From assembly GCA_051453625.1 (NCBI GenBank), contig JBOZIK010000001.1, positions 145,091,257 through 145,155,256 of the forward strand: a stretch of 64,000 bases of DNA. The letters are read 5' to 3'. Every line of letters begins with the position of its first letter. Positions within the stretch are counted from its first letter, which is position 1. Position numbers and translations under genes: made by a program. Positions 1 to 10,340 of the stretch are shown in pieces. The notes beneath the pieces were generated by a model. That model made no database searches. It saw only the letters and a list, made by a program, of their open reading frames with translations, and had not been told where the DNA came from. The stretch comes from Welwitschia mirabilis (taxonomy: Eukaryota; Gnetophyta; Gnetopsida; Welwitschiales).

Positions 1-584
1 AATTATAATAATGATTATTCAATATTTTATATAAAGGGTTATGACAATAGTTGTTGAAGCCTCAAATTTGAAACCCTAGCCATTTAACAAGCAACCTTGA
101 TTATTAGCATCTTGAAGATAGTGTTTTGACATTTGTAAAGGTTAATTTTCTACTCTAATGTTTGCTTTTTTGAGGTATTTCATTCTTTAGCTCCAGACAT
201 ATTGGTCATAATATTTAATATTTGTCAAGACTATGAAGTATCTTGAATGTCCCAGTAAGAAATCTAGACATCCCCATAATAATGACTAAGTACAAGGGCA
301 GGTGTCCTATCACAGGCTTTAGATGCCCTCATAGCTTTTTTTATGAATAATGTTAGACATCCTAGTTAAGTTCTTTGACATCCCCGTACATTCTCTGTGC
401 ACAGGGCTGGATGTCCTCATTTTAGAACTTAGACATTCCCATATAAATTGTCGCTTACCAGGCTGAACATCTTAAAGAAATATTGGATGTTTTAGTTGGC
501 ACAACATTAGATATCTTAATTTTATCTCAACTTCGTGGATGAAAGAGGACTTTGAACATAATTGAAACTTAGATTATTCTATAA
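1..584 (-). repeat. 3' LTR of element A, truncated by the window edge
   Basis: This stretch aligns with 8790-9390 on the same strand. Shared stretches include the aaaccctagccattta region, the block around acttcgtggatg, and the end near attgaaac. Only the inner part of the LTR is inside the window. It carries many copies of gatgtcc and gacatcc in both orientations. A purine tract suited to a polypurine tract (minus-strand sense AAAAAGGTGAAGA) lies directly next to it at 585-597. Confidence 0.8.
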
Positions 585-913
585 TCTTCACCTTTTTAAT
601 GATGATAACTATTTTCAGGAGATTAAAGCTGGAGGGGTTGATTACTCCCTCTAAATTTGTACTCTTAGATTAACTTATAACCTATACAATTAACTCAATA
701 AAAAATAGTCTTTATAGATAATTTAATGTAGTAGTGTTTGATAATATTTGTTAAGAAAAAACGAATAATATTTAAGTAATAACTAATATTCTAAAGTTGA
801 TATAAACTAGCATTATAATATCTAAGTAGAGCACAAATACACTTACTAATAATTGAATATTAGATAGGCAAATTAGTTAAGCTAATAATCTAAATATATT
901 CTCCTCCTTTGTC
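585..913 (-). other. Spacer with two polypurine-tract-like sites of element A
   Basis: On the minus strand a purine tract (AAAAAGGTGAAGA, 585-597) abuts the 3' LTR, and a second, better tract (GACAAAGGAGGAGAA) lies at 899-913. The second resembles the polypurine tracts of Sireviruses, and of element B at 43501-43514. More than one such tract upstream of the 3' LTR fits what is known of Sireviruses. The sequence between them is AT-rich and shows no coding. Confidence 0.45.
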
Positions 914-1059
914 ATTATTAAAAAATAAAAATTTAACACATTGAAGAGAATTTGAGAGAAAATAAAAAGGATTTCATTACTCGTCAAAAAGATTACATAA
1001 GAGGAGATTTTGAGAGTACAAAAAAAAGTACAAAATATATATCATAAAGTACAAAAATA

Positions 1060-2180
1060 GATCATGAGAAAGAGGATAACTAAGAGGAAGAGTCATCATG
1101 CTCTAATTCTTCAGCCTATTATTCTTCTTCATCTAATCCTGGTGGACTTTCAAGGTTATATGAAAATAGTCCAAATACTATTTTGTCCACTTTCTTGTGC
1201 AATTTATATGCTATTTTTTAGGGTTGTTAAGGCATTTCTTTCACTTCTAGAATGGTCTTTATGAGATCTTCACTGCTTACTTGATATGTACTGGTGCTTT
1301 CCTCTATTCTTTGTTTCTTCCTTGGAGGAGGAGTAGGACCAATGATATCAAAGAAAATATTCATCCTTTTTAATGAGTGGAGGCTAAGTGGTTTTGACAC
1401 TTTTACTAGTTCCTCATCCCTTTGAATAAAATACTAATGTTTTTTAAGTATAACAGTAATTAGGCCACCACATGGTAAAATACTATAACCAGCACTAATA
1501 AACTGATTCATGTAAAACATAATGAATTTACATAAATTAATCCAAACTTTAGTGTCAAGACAACATAAAATTTATGCACACAATGGAGACACTTCATCTT
1601 CATGACGAAGCTTAGGCACTAGATTGTGTGTAGAAATCTAAAAAAATATTTTATAAAATGGTTTTAATTTATTTTTGGGGATGCTAGCTCTCCAGTGAAT
1701 ATTTAACTCATATAGCTTTATTGTTAAAACTTCTAATTAAACTACTACTTTAAATAAATAATAAAAGTTATTTCTCTAAACAATCCTTTATTAGGATAGC
1801 TTGAGACTAAAGAAATGGATTCTAAGTTTACATATACTCATCTTTTATATAATTTTGTAGTAAAAACCCAATCTATAGGATTAAAGAGATCATTACAATA
1901 AAATAGATGTATCATTCTAGTAGACGCATGAGTGTCTAGATCCAATGCATATAACAATACTTGTTATTTAAACTTTTATAATATTCTGACCTCATATCTA
2001 AAAAAAATTCATATTCAATTGTCCTTTCTAGTATAATAGTTCTTTTTGAGAAATCACCAAAGTAGGGTTTTCTATGTTTTAAAGTCAGGAACCACTCTTA
2101 TTTAGATTCAGGCTCATTACCTTTTCTAGAAACACCAAGCTTAGTTCTAATCATGATAACTCGAGAGAGAACTTAAAGGA
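1060..2180 (-). pseudogene. Envelope-like / 'plant transposon protein' ORF of element A, decayed
   Basis: Read on the minus strand, pieces of this region match the downstream ORF of element B (40589-42509). The block STHNLVPKLRHEDEVS near 1600 corresponds to FTYNFLPLVGHRDETS in B. It is followed by a segment like the ILPCGG/IPYG type seen in Pfam-style 'putative plant transposon protein' domains, a basic PPPRKKQR stretch, and an acidic EEE-rich tail near 1130-1170. The function of this ORF in Sireviruses is unproven; it has been called envelope-like. Here it has stops in every frame and cannot be made as one protein. Boundaries are approximate. Confidence 0.55.
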
Positions 2181-2269
2181 ACTTACAAGAGAAAGTTAAG
2201 TAAAGGAAATGAGGGGAAGGTTTAAATTCAAGCTCAAAAGATAGCATGGACACCTACGTAGGGTTACAT

Positions 2270-2460
2270 TCACATTAAAGTATGGATGTTTGGATTTTGC
2301 AGAGCCGACATCCAGGTTATAACATAAAGATTTACTTTTCTAAAGAAGAATGGATGTTCAAATGAAAAGAACAAGATGTCTAAATTATAACTAGACTTGG
2401 GACATCTAGACATGATGCTGGGACATCTAGGTATAGAAAAGAAGATAAGTAAAGATGTCA
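2270..2460. repeat. Array of gatgtc/gacatc motifs between pol and env-like ORF of element A
   Basis: About seven copies of ggatgtt, gacatcc, gatgtct or gacatct lie within 190 bases, in both orientations (for example at 2284, 2307, 2352, 2375, 2401, 2422 and 2454). The same motif fills the middle of the element's LTRs (9047-9310 and 240-500). An open frame across it on the minus strand is a by-product of the repeats. Confidence 0.6.
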
Positions 2461-2584
2461 CCTAGAATAATTGACCACTTAATTTGTAGATTAACACTGT
2501 TTGGAGAACAGAGTATTAATTCAAAATTTATTAAGAGGAGAGACAAGCCCATATACCTAAAATTCTCCTAATATGGAAAAATCC

Positions 2585-2960
2585 CTATTCATTTAGTCCT
2601 TTAATTATTACATTACCTATTTGATCATAAGTTGGCATATGTTCTAATATTATTATATTATTTTCGATTTGCTCCCTAATGAAGTTATGTGTAATGTTAA
2701 TGTGATTTATTCTTGAGTGTTGAACTGGATTCTTGGTGATGTTTATAGTACTTGTGTTGTCATAGAATTGCTTTATTAAATTTATTTTTACTCTGAAGTC
2801 AATGAGCATCTACTTCATCCATAAGAGTTAAGTATAATAAGCTCCCATAGCAATTTATTTGACTTCAGTTATTGATAAATATGTTCTGTTTTACTTTCTA
2901 TTTAACAAAGATACTAGGTAGTTTCCCATGTAAAAATCAGCACCACTTGTACTTTTTCTA
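2585..2960 (-). pseudogene. RNase H C-terminal part of element A pol
   Basis: The minus-strand frame reads YDNTSTINITKNPVQHS, then a histidine-rich segment and HNFIREQIEN, then a tail ending near IIKGLNE. This is the usual end of copia RNase H, where DNTSAI, KNPVQHSRTKHID, HHFIRE and TKGL occur in this order. The part further upstream (2810-2960) is shifted and broken. The second half of the tail has lost its usual D-I-F-T residues. The protein is not functional. Confidence 0.8.
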
Positions 2961-2961
2961 T

Positions 2962-4620
2962 CATCTACACACCTAGCCTAATCAACATCACTATATCTTA
3001 ATAAATCAATAGCAGTATCATATAGATACCAAAGGATGAAATGTTGAGTATTCTTTAAATATTTTAAGATTCTTTTAACACAAATTAGNNNNNNNNNNNN
3101 NNNNNNNNNNNNNNNNNNNNNNNNNNNNNNNNNNNNNNNNNNNNNNNNNNNNNNNNNNNNNNNNNNNNNNNNNNNNNNNNNNNNNNNNNNNNNNNNNNNN
3201 NNNNNNNNNNNNNNNNNNNNNNNNNNNNNNNNNNNNNNNNNNNNNNNNNNNNNNNNNNNNNNNNNNNNNNNNNNNNNNNNNNNNNNNNNNNNNNNNNNNN
3301 NNNNNNNNNNNNNNNNNNNNNNNNNNNNNNNNNNNNNNNNNNNNNNNNNNNNNNNNNNNNNNNNNNNNNNNNNNNNNNNNNNNNNNNNNNNNNNNNNNNN
3401 NNNNNNNNNNNNNNNNNNNNNNNNNNNNNNNNNNNNNNNNNNNNNNNNNNNNNNNNNNNNNNNNNNNNNNNNNNNNNNNNNNNNNNNNNNNNNNNNNNNN
3501 NNNNNNNNNNNNNNNNNNNNNNNNNNNNNNNNNNNNNNNNNNNNNNNNNNNNNNNNNNNNNNNNNNNNNNNNNNNNNNNNNNNNNNNNNNNNNNNNNNNN
3601 NNNNNNNNNNNNNNNNNNNNNNNNNNNNNNNNNNNNNNNNNNNNNNNNNNNNNNNNNNNNNNNNNNNNNNNNNNNNNNNNNNNNNNNNNNNNNNNNNNNN
3701 NNNNNNNNNNNNNNNNNNNNNNNNNNNNNNNNNNNNNNNNNNNNNNNNNNNNNCTTTAAATAGATTTTGATCTATTTTCTTTTCAGTTTCATCTTTATCG
3801 ATCTTTACATTTGTAGAGAGCGGATTTCTTGCATCTTTAGCATTTATCACATCATACTTTTTTAAAATGTCTTGAATAGGCTTGGTTTCACTAATAAATA
3901 TTCCATTATTTTTTAATTTTATTTTTAGTCCTAATAAAAATTTTAACTCACCTACCATGCTTATTTCAAATTCATTTTGTATAATTTTAGTAAATGTTTT
4001 GACAAGAAAAGTTTTGGTAGAGCCAAAGACTATGTCATTAACATATATTTGAGCTAACAACATTTCATTTTCTTTACGTTTGATGAATAAAGTTGGATTA
4101 GTATTTCCTTTACTAAAATCATTAGACACTGGAAAATAGTTTAACTTTCCAAACTAAGCTCTAAGAGCTTGCTTTAATTCATACAAAGCCTTATTTAGGC
4201 TAAACACATGGTCTAGAAATTTTGGATCTGTGAATCTAGGGGATCAAGCTATATAGACTTCTTTATTAATATAACCATTCAAAAAGGCACTCTTAATGTT
4301 CATCTGAAAAATTTTAATCCTATGATAGCATGCAAATACAAGAAGCATTTGAATGGCTTCTAATTGAGTAATAGTGGCAAATTTTTCTTCCCATAATCTA
4401 TTCCTTCTTTTTGGCTATATCTTTAGTAACCAAACGAGCTTTGTTTTAAATGATCTTGTAGTTCTCATCTCTCTTATGTTTGAACAATGATTTAGTTCCA
4501 ATAATAAGTTTGAATTTAGGAGGAGGAACTAAATTCCATACTTTGTTTTTATAAACCTACTTTAACTCTTATTGCATTGCTATCATCTAATCATTATCCT
4601 TTTTAGCCTGTTATAAATTC
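2962..4620 (-). pseudogene. Reverse transcriptase of element A pol, interrupted by a gap
   Basis: Reading on the minus strand from 4620 downward, RT parts appear in order: KVWNLVPPP, then KTKS/KARLV-like residues, LNKALYELKQALRA followed by a stop where W is expected, then IYVNDIVFGST, GELKFLLGLKI, GIFISETKPIQDILKKYD and a K-L-D-K-D-E-like stretch, then the gap, then ICVKRILKYLKNTQHF and YSDVD at the start of RNase H. The catalytic YVDD is YVND here, a G-to-A type change that removes an active-site aspartate. The wording after YVND is typical of Sireviruses. An assembly gap removes about a third. Confidence 0.85.
3089..3753. other. Assembly gap, 665 N
   Basis: A run of N inside element A between RT and RNase H. 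Any open frame reported across it is not real. Confidence 0.99.
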
Positions 4621-4739
4621 CTGGGTTTTAGACAAAATAGAAAGTAAAGTAGACTATGGCTAATGTGCTTTCCACTTCTAGTGGTTATTCCTTAATCAGG
4701 ATCACTCACAATAACATCTTAAGGGTGATCTCCCTTAGT

Positions 4740-5760
4740 TCATTGAGGAAGGGTATAATACAAGTAGATTTCTTCCTTATCTTGACAAGTACCTGAGGTG
4801 GAAGGTTGATATTTGTGAGTAGAAGGTTTAAGAAAGATATTAATATGATTATAATTATTTAAGGAAGTATGATCACAAGAGTTATCGATCTTTACATGGG
4901 CTGATTCTTTCATTTTACATGACGCTTTGTTCAAGACCCTATAAGCTTTGCTTACTAATGAGTATCCTAGAAATATGCCATTATTAGATTTTGATTCAAA
5001 TTTACTTGTGGGATATTTATCCTTTAAAATAGCACATTTACTATTAAAGATCTTTAAATGGCTTACATTAGGTTTTTTTTCTATATAAAACATTATAAGC
5101 GATTTTCTTGGTACTTGATCTAAGAAAAAATCTATTTGAAACATGACATGCTATGTTCACCACTTTTGCCCAAACATGATGAGGAATAGAGTACTCATTA
5201 ATCATCGTTCTAGCTATTTCAATTATAATACTCAATTATTTCTTTCAGCTACACCATTTTATTAAGGAGTATAATGAGCTGAATATTGATGGGAAATCCT
5301 ATTGGCACAATAAAACTCATCAAATTTTGCATTATTAAATTCTTCTCCTTTATCAAATCATATGGTTTTGATGGGTTTGTTTTGTTCTTTCTGAATTTTC
5401 TTTTTAATCTTTACAAACATGTTAAAAGATTCATCTTTATAGATTAAGAATCCTACCCAAAAAAATCTAGACAAGTCATCCACCATGACCAAAAAATATT
5501 TTCTTCTTTTAATGCTTCTAGTTTAAAATGGATCTACCAAATTCATGTGAATTAATTCTAGAGATTTAGAGGTAGAAAAATCCCTTTTCTTTGGAAAACT
5601 TAATTTTACTAATTTTTCTTTCAAACAAGATTCACACACTTTGGCTTGATTAACATTTAGCTTAGGAACATCTCTTACTATTTCTTTGGATGAGATGACC
5701 TTTAAATCTTTTAAGTCATATGACTAATCTTCAATGCCAAAGAGTAACTTCATTTTCTTG
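4740..5760 (-). pseudogene. Integrase of element A pol
   Basis: On the minus strand, from 5660 downward, one reads KVCESC (the CC half of the integrase zinc finger), KSLELIHMNLVDPF (first catalytic Asp), YFLVMVDDLSRFFWVGF, FDKGEEFNNAKF (second Asp is in this block), NGVAERNN (catalytic Glu), and then the C-terminal segment KPNVSHLKIF with GIFLGYSLVSKAYRVLN. This is the copia integrase core and its C-terminal domain in the right order. Several stops and at least one frame change separate the blocks. The histidine part of the zinc finger (near 5720) is broken. Confidence 0.85.
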
Positions 5761-6873
5761 GGCTAAATAACATCCTTCTGTTGATTTAACATTGCTTCCA
5801 AGCACATACATGCATTTAGACCTATGACTAGTGAGTACTTCTTAGTAAGTAATGCTGTTGGAAATGACACATTTGTCTTTATAAAAAGAGATAATATTAC
5901 CTCTATAACATATTTAAGAAATACTTAACAAGTTATGCTTAAGACCTTCTACTAGATACACATCATTTATTCTTGGATAATATTTAGTTATAGTAATAGA
6001 TCCCTTTCCAACAATGTGACCTTTACTATGGTCTCTAAAGATGACTTCACTACCATCATAATCTTGAAATAAGACCCACAGACTATTGTTGTCTATTATA
6101 TGTCTAGAACATCCACTGTCTAAGTACTATTTGATCTTTTCTTATTCTTTAAAAATAACATGTGCAAATAGAGATGTAATATGACCTTTTTAACCCATTT
6201 CTTATAGATTTGTCTTCTAGGAGAATTTTGGTCTAATGAGATTTTTCTAATTAATTTGAAATTATTATTAGGATAACCAAAGTAAGATGATTTTTTATAA
6301 GGATAGTTGAATTAAATGTGTCTATGACTGCTACAGTAAAAACACGTTAGACTAGTTCTTTCAAAAGATTGATATTGAGTACCATGATCAAAAGAGTAGA
6401 AGGTAGAAGTTTTACTAGGAGGACTACCTAATCTGGATTTATCAAGAGGGGATCATCCTATTTGTAATAGTTTATTTAAATTACTCTTTTCTTGAGTTAA
6501 GTAGATAGCTATAAATCTAACATCTTCTAATTCTTTAAAGACTCAATTTTCAAATTTGCATTTTTCAAATAGCATTCAAGTTTTTTTGTTGATTTTTTAT
6601 ACAACACATTTTCCTTCCCTAAATCTAGACTAATGAATATATATTTTCATAAGCTTTGAATAATTCTTTATGGTTGAAATATGAATTGTCATGTTCTTCA
6701 AAAGCATTTTTGGATTCTCCAGTATTAAAAAACCTTCATCATTAAAGAAACTAGAGGAGATAGGGGTACTTACCTCTTTAGCTATTGTAAAAAGTCTAAA
6801 GTTCAAAGCATCTCCTTTATCACTTGAGCTAGTACCTTCACCATTACTTTTGTCCCATGTTGCTTGAAGTACT
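5761..6873 (-). pseudogene. Gag/protease to integrase linker of element A, strongly decayed
   Basis: This stretch lies where the protease and the pre-integrase region should be. In minus-strand frames short pieces can be followed, but no intact DSG protease triad is visible and stops are frequent. The assignment rests on position only. Confidence 0.4.
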
Positions 6874-7395
6874 NNNNNNNNNNNNNNNNNNNNNNNNNNN
6901 NNNNNNNNNNNNNNNNNNNNNNNNNNNNNNNNNNNNNNNNNNNNNNNNNNNNNNNNNNNNNNNNNNNNNNNNNNNNNNNNNNNNNNNNNNNNNNNNNNNN
7001 NNNNNNNNNNNNNNNNNNNNNNNNNNNNNNNNNNNNNNNNNNNNNNNNNNNNNNNNNNNNNNNNNNNNNNNNNNNNNNNNNNNNNNNNNNNNNNNNNNNN
7101 NNNNNNNNNNNNNNNNNNNNNNNNNNNNNNNNNNNNNNNNNNNNNNNNNNNNNNNNNNNNNNNNNNNNNNNNNNNNNNNNNNNNNNNNNNNNNNNNNNNN
7201 NNNNNNNNNNNNNNNNNNNNNNNNNNNNNNNNNNNNNNNNNNNNNNNNNNNNNNNNNNNNNNNNNNNNNNNNNNNNNNNNNNNNNNNNNNNNNNNNNNNN
7301 NNNNNNNNNNNNNNNNNNNNNNNNNNNNNNNNNNNNNNNNNNNNNNNNNNNNNNNNNNNNNNNNNNNNNNNNNNNNNNNNNNNNNNNNNNNNNNN
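6874..7395. other. Assembly gap, 522 N
   Basis: A run of N that removes the end of gag and the start of the protease of element A. Confidence 0.99.
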
Positions 7396-8231
7396 CAATC
7401 TGCAAAAACATGTTTAAAACCTTTGTATTTATAACATTCAATTAAACTAAAAGGATTTTTACCTTTGAATAATCTTTTAGAGTATTATCGTTTCCCTTTC
7501 TTTCATAAGAAGCGTTTGAAGTTCCTTGTTAGAAGTGCCAAGTCTTCATCCATTTCATCTTCAGTTAATTTTTTGATCTCTTTGTAAGCCTTAAGAGTAA
7601 TACTCTTCCTTCTTAGTGGATCTTCTTTTAGTAGGAGTGTTGCTTCATATGCCATTAAGAACCCTTTAAGTTCTTCTATTTTTATTCTGTCTATTTCCTT
7701 GCTTTCTTCAATGGCTATTACTTCTAGCCTAAACTTCATTATTCCTAAGCTCCACATGTTGTTGATAATGATGCTCACTTTTGTGGTATAGTCTGCAACT
7801 ATCTTAGATTCCTCCATCCTGATGTTCTCAATCTTTGTAGTGAGGAGTTAAAATTTAGAGTTCTTTAGCACATTCGTTCCTTTATGGTCTACTTTGAGAA
7901 TATCTTAGATCTCTTTGATAGTTGAGCATTATACTACTCAATCATACTCTTCATTTAATAAGGCATAGATAATTGCATTCATGAATCTTGCATTATTCTA
8001 AAGCTTCTTCATGTTGTCATCATCCCACTTATCTCTGGGTTTCATAAATATAACTCCATTTGCATCTACTTTCTTTAAAGAATGATATCCCTATTCAATC
8101 ATCTCTAATATTTCCAAATGAAGAGATGTCAAAAATATTCTTATCTTGGACTTCCAGTGAGGATAGTTGTTGCCATTACAAAATGGAGGTGTAGTCATTG
8201 CATAACCCTCTGGATAACTTATGGATGCCAT
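7396..8231 (-). pseudogene. Gag of element A (UBN2-type), decayed
   Basis: The minus-strand ATG at 8229-8231 starts MASISYPEGYAMTTPPF followed by FCNGNNYPHWKSKIRIFL, the classic N-terminus of plant copia gag. Further on come KPRDKWDDD and, in a 104-codon open stretch (7503-7817), IEELKGFLMAYEATLL and DEDLALLTRNFKRFL, typical of Sirevirus gag. A zinc-knuckle relic (ECYKYKGFKH) follows near 7420, with the second Cys changed to Tyr. Stops fall between the two halves. It lies about 50 bases inside the primer binding site, as expected. Confidence 0.85.
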
Positions 8232-8280
8232 AAAATCTATACCTGATTATAGTCATAAGATGTATAGATCTAGAGCACTA

Positions 8281-8293
8281 GGCTCTGATACCA
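8281..8293 (-). promoter_or_regulatory. Primer binding site of element A
   Basis: On the minus strand the sequence is TGGTATCAGAGCC, the perfect complement of the 3' end of plant initiator methionine tRNA. It lies one base inside the 5' LTR, whose inner end reads CCTAACA. This fixes the element's orientation and the LTR boundary. Confidence 0.93.
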
Positions 8294-8294
8294 A

Positions 8295-9392
8295 TGTTAG
8301 GACTGCTAGGCAACTTAGAGGGGGGTAATAGGGCATTTATAAAAATATTTTTGAATCCAATCAATTTAATTAATCAAAACTTAACATGAATATTGCTTAA
8401 GCACATAAAACTGAAATGGTAAAGGAAAACAGAGAAACTAATAAAAAGACAGTGTGCATCAAATTTTATAGTAGTCCTGCAATCCTTACCTACTCCACTC
8501 TTAGGGAGCAGTAATGTGCTTTCAACCTCTTGATTCTCTTAGAACACTCTTCTCTAAGGACAACTTACAACACATTTCACTAAGGATTAGATTCCATACC
8601 CTTTACACAAGGGTTACCTTACTCACTCTAATGAGCAACTACAAGATTTCAATCAACTGAAAGTATGATGGAATGAATGCCTTTAGCAGAGTATATCAAC
8701 AAATCGAATCAATATCTCCACAAGCTATAGATATCACAATGAAGTACACATTAGAAAGTTACAACAAAATTAAGCTCATAGATCAGCTCAGGGGTAGGTG
8801 ATTATAACAATGATTATTCAATCTTTTACACAAAGGGCTACAAAAAATAGTTGTTAGAACTTGAAACTTGAAATCCTAGCCATTTAGCAAATAACCATGA
8901 CCATTTGCATCTTGAAAATAGTGTTTTAACATCCACAACAGTTACTTTTCTGCTCCAAGGTTCACTTTCCCGAACATTCCCTTCTTTAACTCCAAGTGTC
9001 CTAGTTGTAATATTTGATCCCTGTCAAGACCTCTAAAGCATCCCAAATGTCCCAGTAAGAAATCCAGACATCCCCATAATAAGAATTGAGTATAAGGACA
9101 GATGTCCCATCACAAGCTTCAGACATTCCCATAGCTTTCTTCTGCAAATAGGATCAGATGTTCTAGTCAAATTCTCGGATGTCCCTATACATTCTATTGT
9201 GCATAGGCGAGATGTCCTAGTTTCAGAACTTGAACGCCTCCATACCAACCATTCCTTACAGGGTCGGATGTCTCGAAAGAAATCTCAGGCATCCTAGTTG
9301 GCACGACATCAGATATCTCAATTTTGTCTCGACTTCGTGGATGGCAAAAGGACTTTGAACATCATTGAAACAATGTATTCTTCTACAAACTA
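8295..9392 (-). repeat. 5' LTR of element A
   Basis: The plus-strand start is tgttagga, adjacent to the primer binding site. The end near ctacaaacta is set by comparison with the solo LTR at 61665-62327, which ends tttgctccaaca. The LTR holds the block tagtggttcaa-like / ctactccactc shared with the LTRs at 61665 and 63796. From 9047 to 9310 it has about nine copies of gatgtcc or gacatcc in both orientations. The outer boundary is uncertain by some 20 bases because the terminal CA has mutated. Confidence 0.8.
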
Positions 9393-9559
9393 TACTCACT
9401 TAGAACAGATAAATATATTATATGTAACTTTTACAATCAAAAACACAATTATATGTACAGCTTTTCAACAAAGAAAGAGAGAGAGAGAGAACTTTCAACT
9501 TGAGCATGTAACGAAAAACTCTTAAAAAATAAAAAAACGTAAGATTGTAGAAGCCTGAA

Positions 9560-10340
9560 TATAGGATTGAGATAAGCTAGCTCCGGTCGAACTTTCTTGA
9601 GATTATTAGTAGTGAAGAATTATCGTTTGTAACTGAAATGCACGTCACATCTCAACTCAAGAAATTCTTCCTTTCCTTCACAAAGGAAGTTGAAGAAACG
9701 TTGGAGTTTCAGTCCTCTCTGCAACGGACATTAACTTGTTTCAGGACTCACACGGAGTAAGCCGCAACGATTTTCTTCCCCATCCGGTTTTCCAGACCTT
9801 GCTGAGGAAGAAGGTTGGTAACATGTTTTAGGTATTTAAAGACCTGGGCGCGCAGCCCTGCGATAACGTTGAGAGAGTTCTTTACTGTTCTGTCGATTAA
9901 AAAAATGAGAGCTATCTGAAGCTCAGCCGCCGCATTGGAAGACCTTTGACTCTACTGTTCTGTCAATTGAAAAACCAAGAGCTATCCGAAGCTCAACTGT
10001 CACTTCAGAAAAGCTTTTTGAATCAAGATGAAAGGGAAGAAACAGTACTGCCAAGATCGTGTCGAACGAATTCTGAAAATGGAGATGAAAATGATTTAAG
10101 TTACCTGAAATTTTCATCAAAAAGCACAGCAGGCCCGAACCGATCGTTCATCAAGGCATTACAAACAGAGAGGAGTGTCAGTCGTTGCAAACAGTATTCT
10201 TAATGATAGGATTACTTGGGATTTAGTGGGGCTGACACACCCTTCGTTCCTTATCCAATGCGCTAAGGCCTTTGACCTTGTAATTTTATTTTGTTAAAAA
10301 CGATTGAAAGAGTTTAATAAAGTTACTTGTTTGGAATGTC
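9560..10340 (+). other. Unrecognised gene-like island with a 70-bp tandem duplication
   Basis: Base composition changes sharply here: the segment is much richer in G and C than its surroundings. On the plus strand an ATG near 9640 opens a 40-codon frame (MHVTSQLKKFFLSF...) that runs into a good splice donor, GA|gtaagc, near 9757. A second open stretch from 9946 to 10203 (85 codons, polar, ending SVSRCKQYS) is followed by an AATAAA at 10316-10321. A unit of 70 bases starting ctgttctgtc is repeated at 9885 and 9955; the two copies are in different frames. I do not recognise any protein family. It could be a small gene, a pseudogene fragment or a transcribed non-coding locus. Confidence 0.3.

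Larger units (their letters stand above)
1..9392 (-). mobile_element. Element A: decayed Sirevirus-type Ty1/copia LTR retrotransposon
   Basis: Positions 1-584 and 8295-9392 are long direct repeats (both contain runs such as caacttcgtggatg and agccatttag/aacaa), which are the two LTRs. Between them, read on the minus strand, come a primer binding site, gag, integrase, RT, RNase H and an envelope-like ORF, the gene order of Sireviruses in Ty1/copia. All reading frames carry many stops and shifts, so the element is not autonomous. The left LTR is cut by the window start, so a target duplication cannot be tested. Two internal runs of N hide part of gag/protease and of RT/RNase H. The Sirevirus assignment rests on the RT wording around FGST and GELKFLLGL and on the extra ORF after pol; it is an inference from family knowledge. 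Confidence 0.88.

Noticed and set aside
6803-7445. Several open frames on both strands of nearly 200 codons
   Set aside because: They consist almost wholly of N; the gap at 6874-7395 creates them.
10241-10280. A tRNA-like phrase (ttatccaatgcgctaagg)
   Set aside because: It cannot be folded into a cloverleaf with matching stems in the surrounding sequence.
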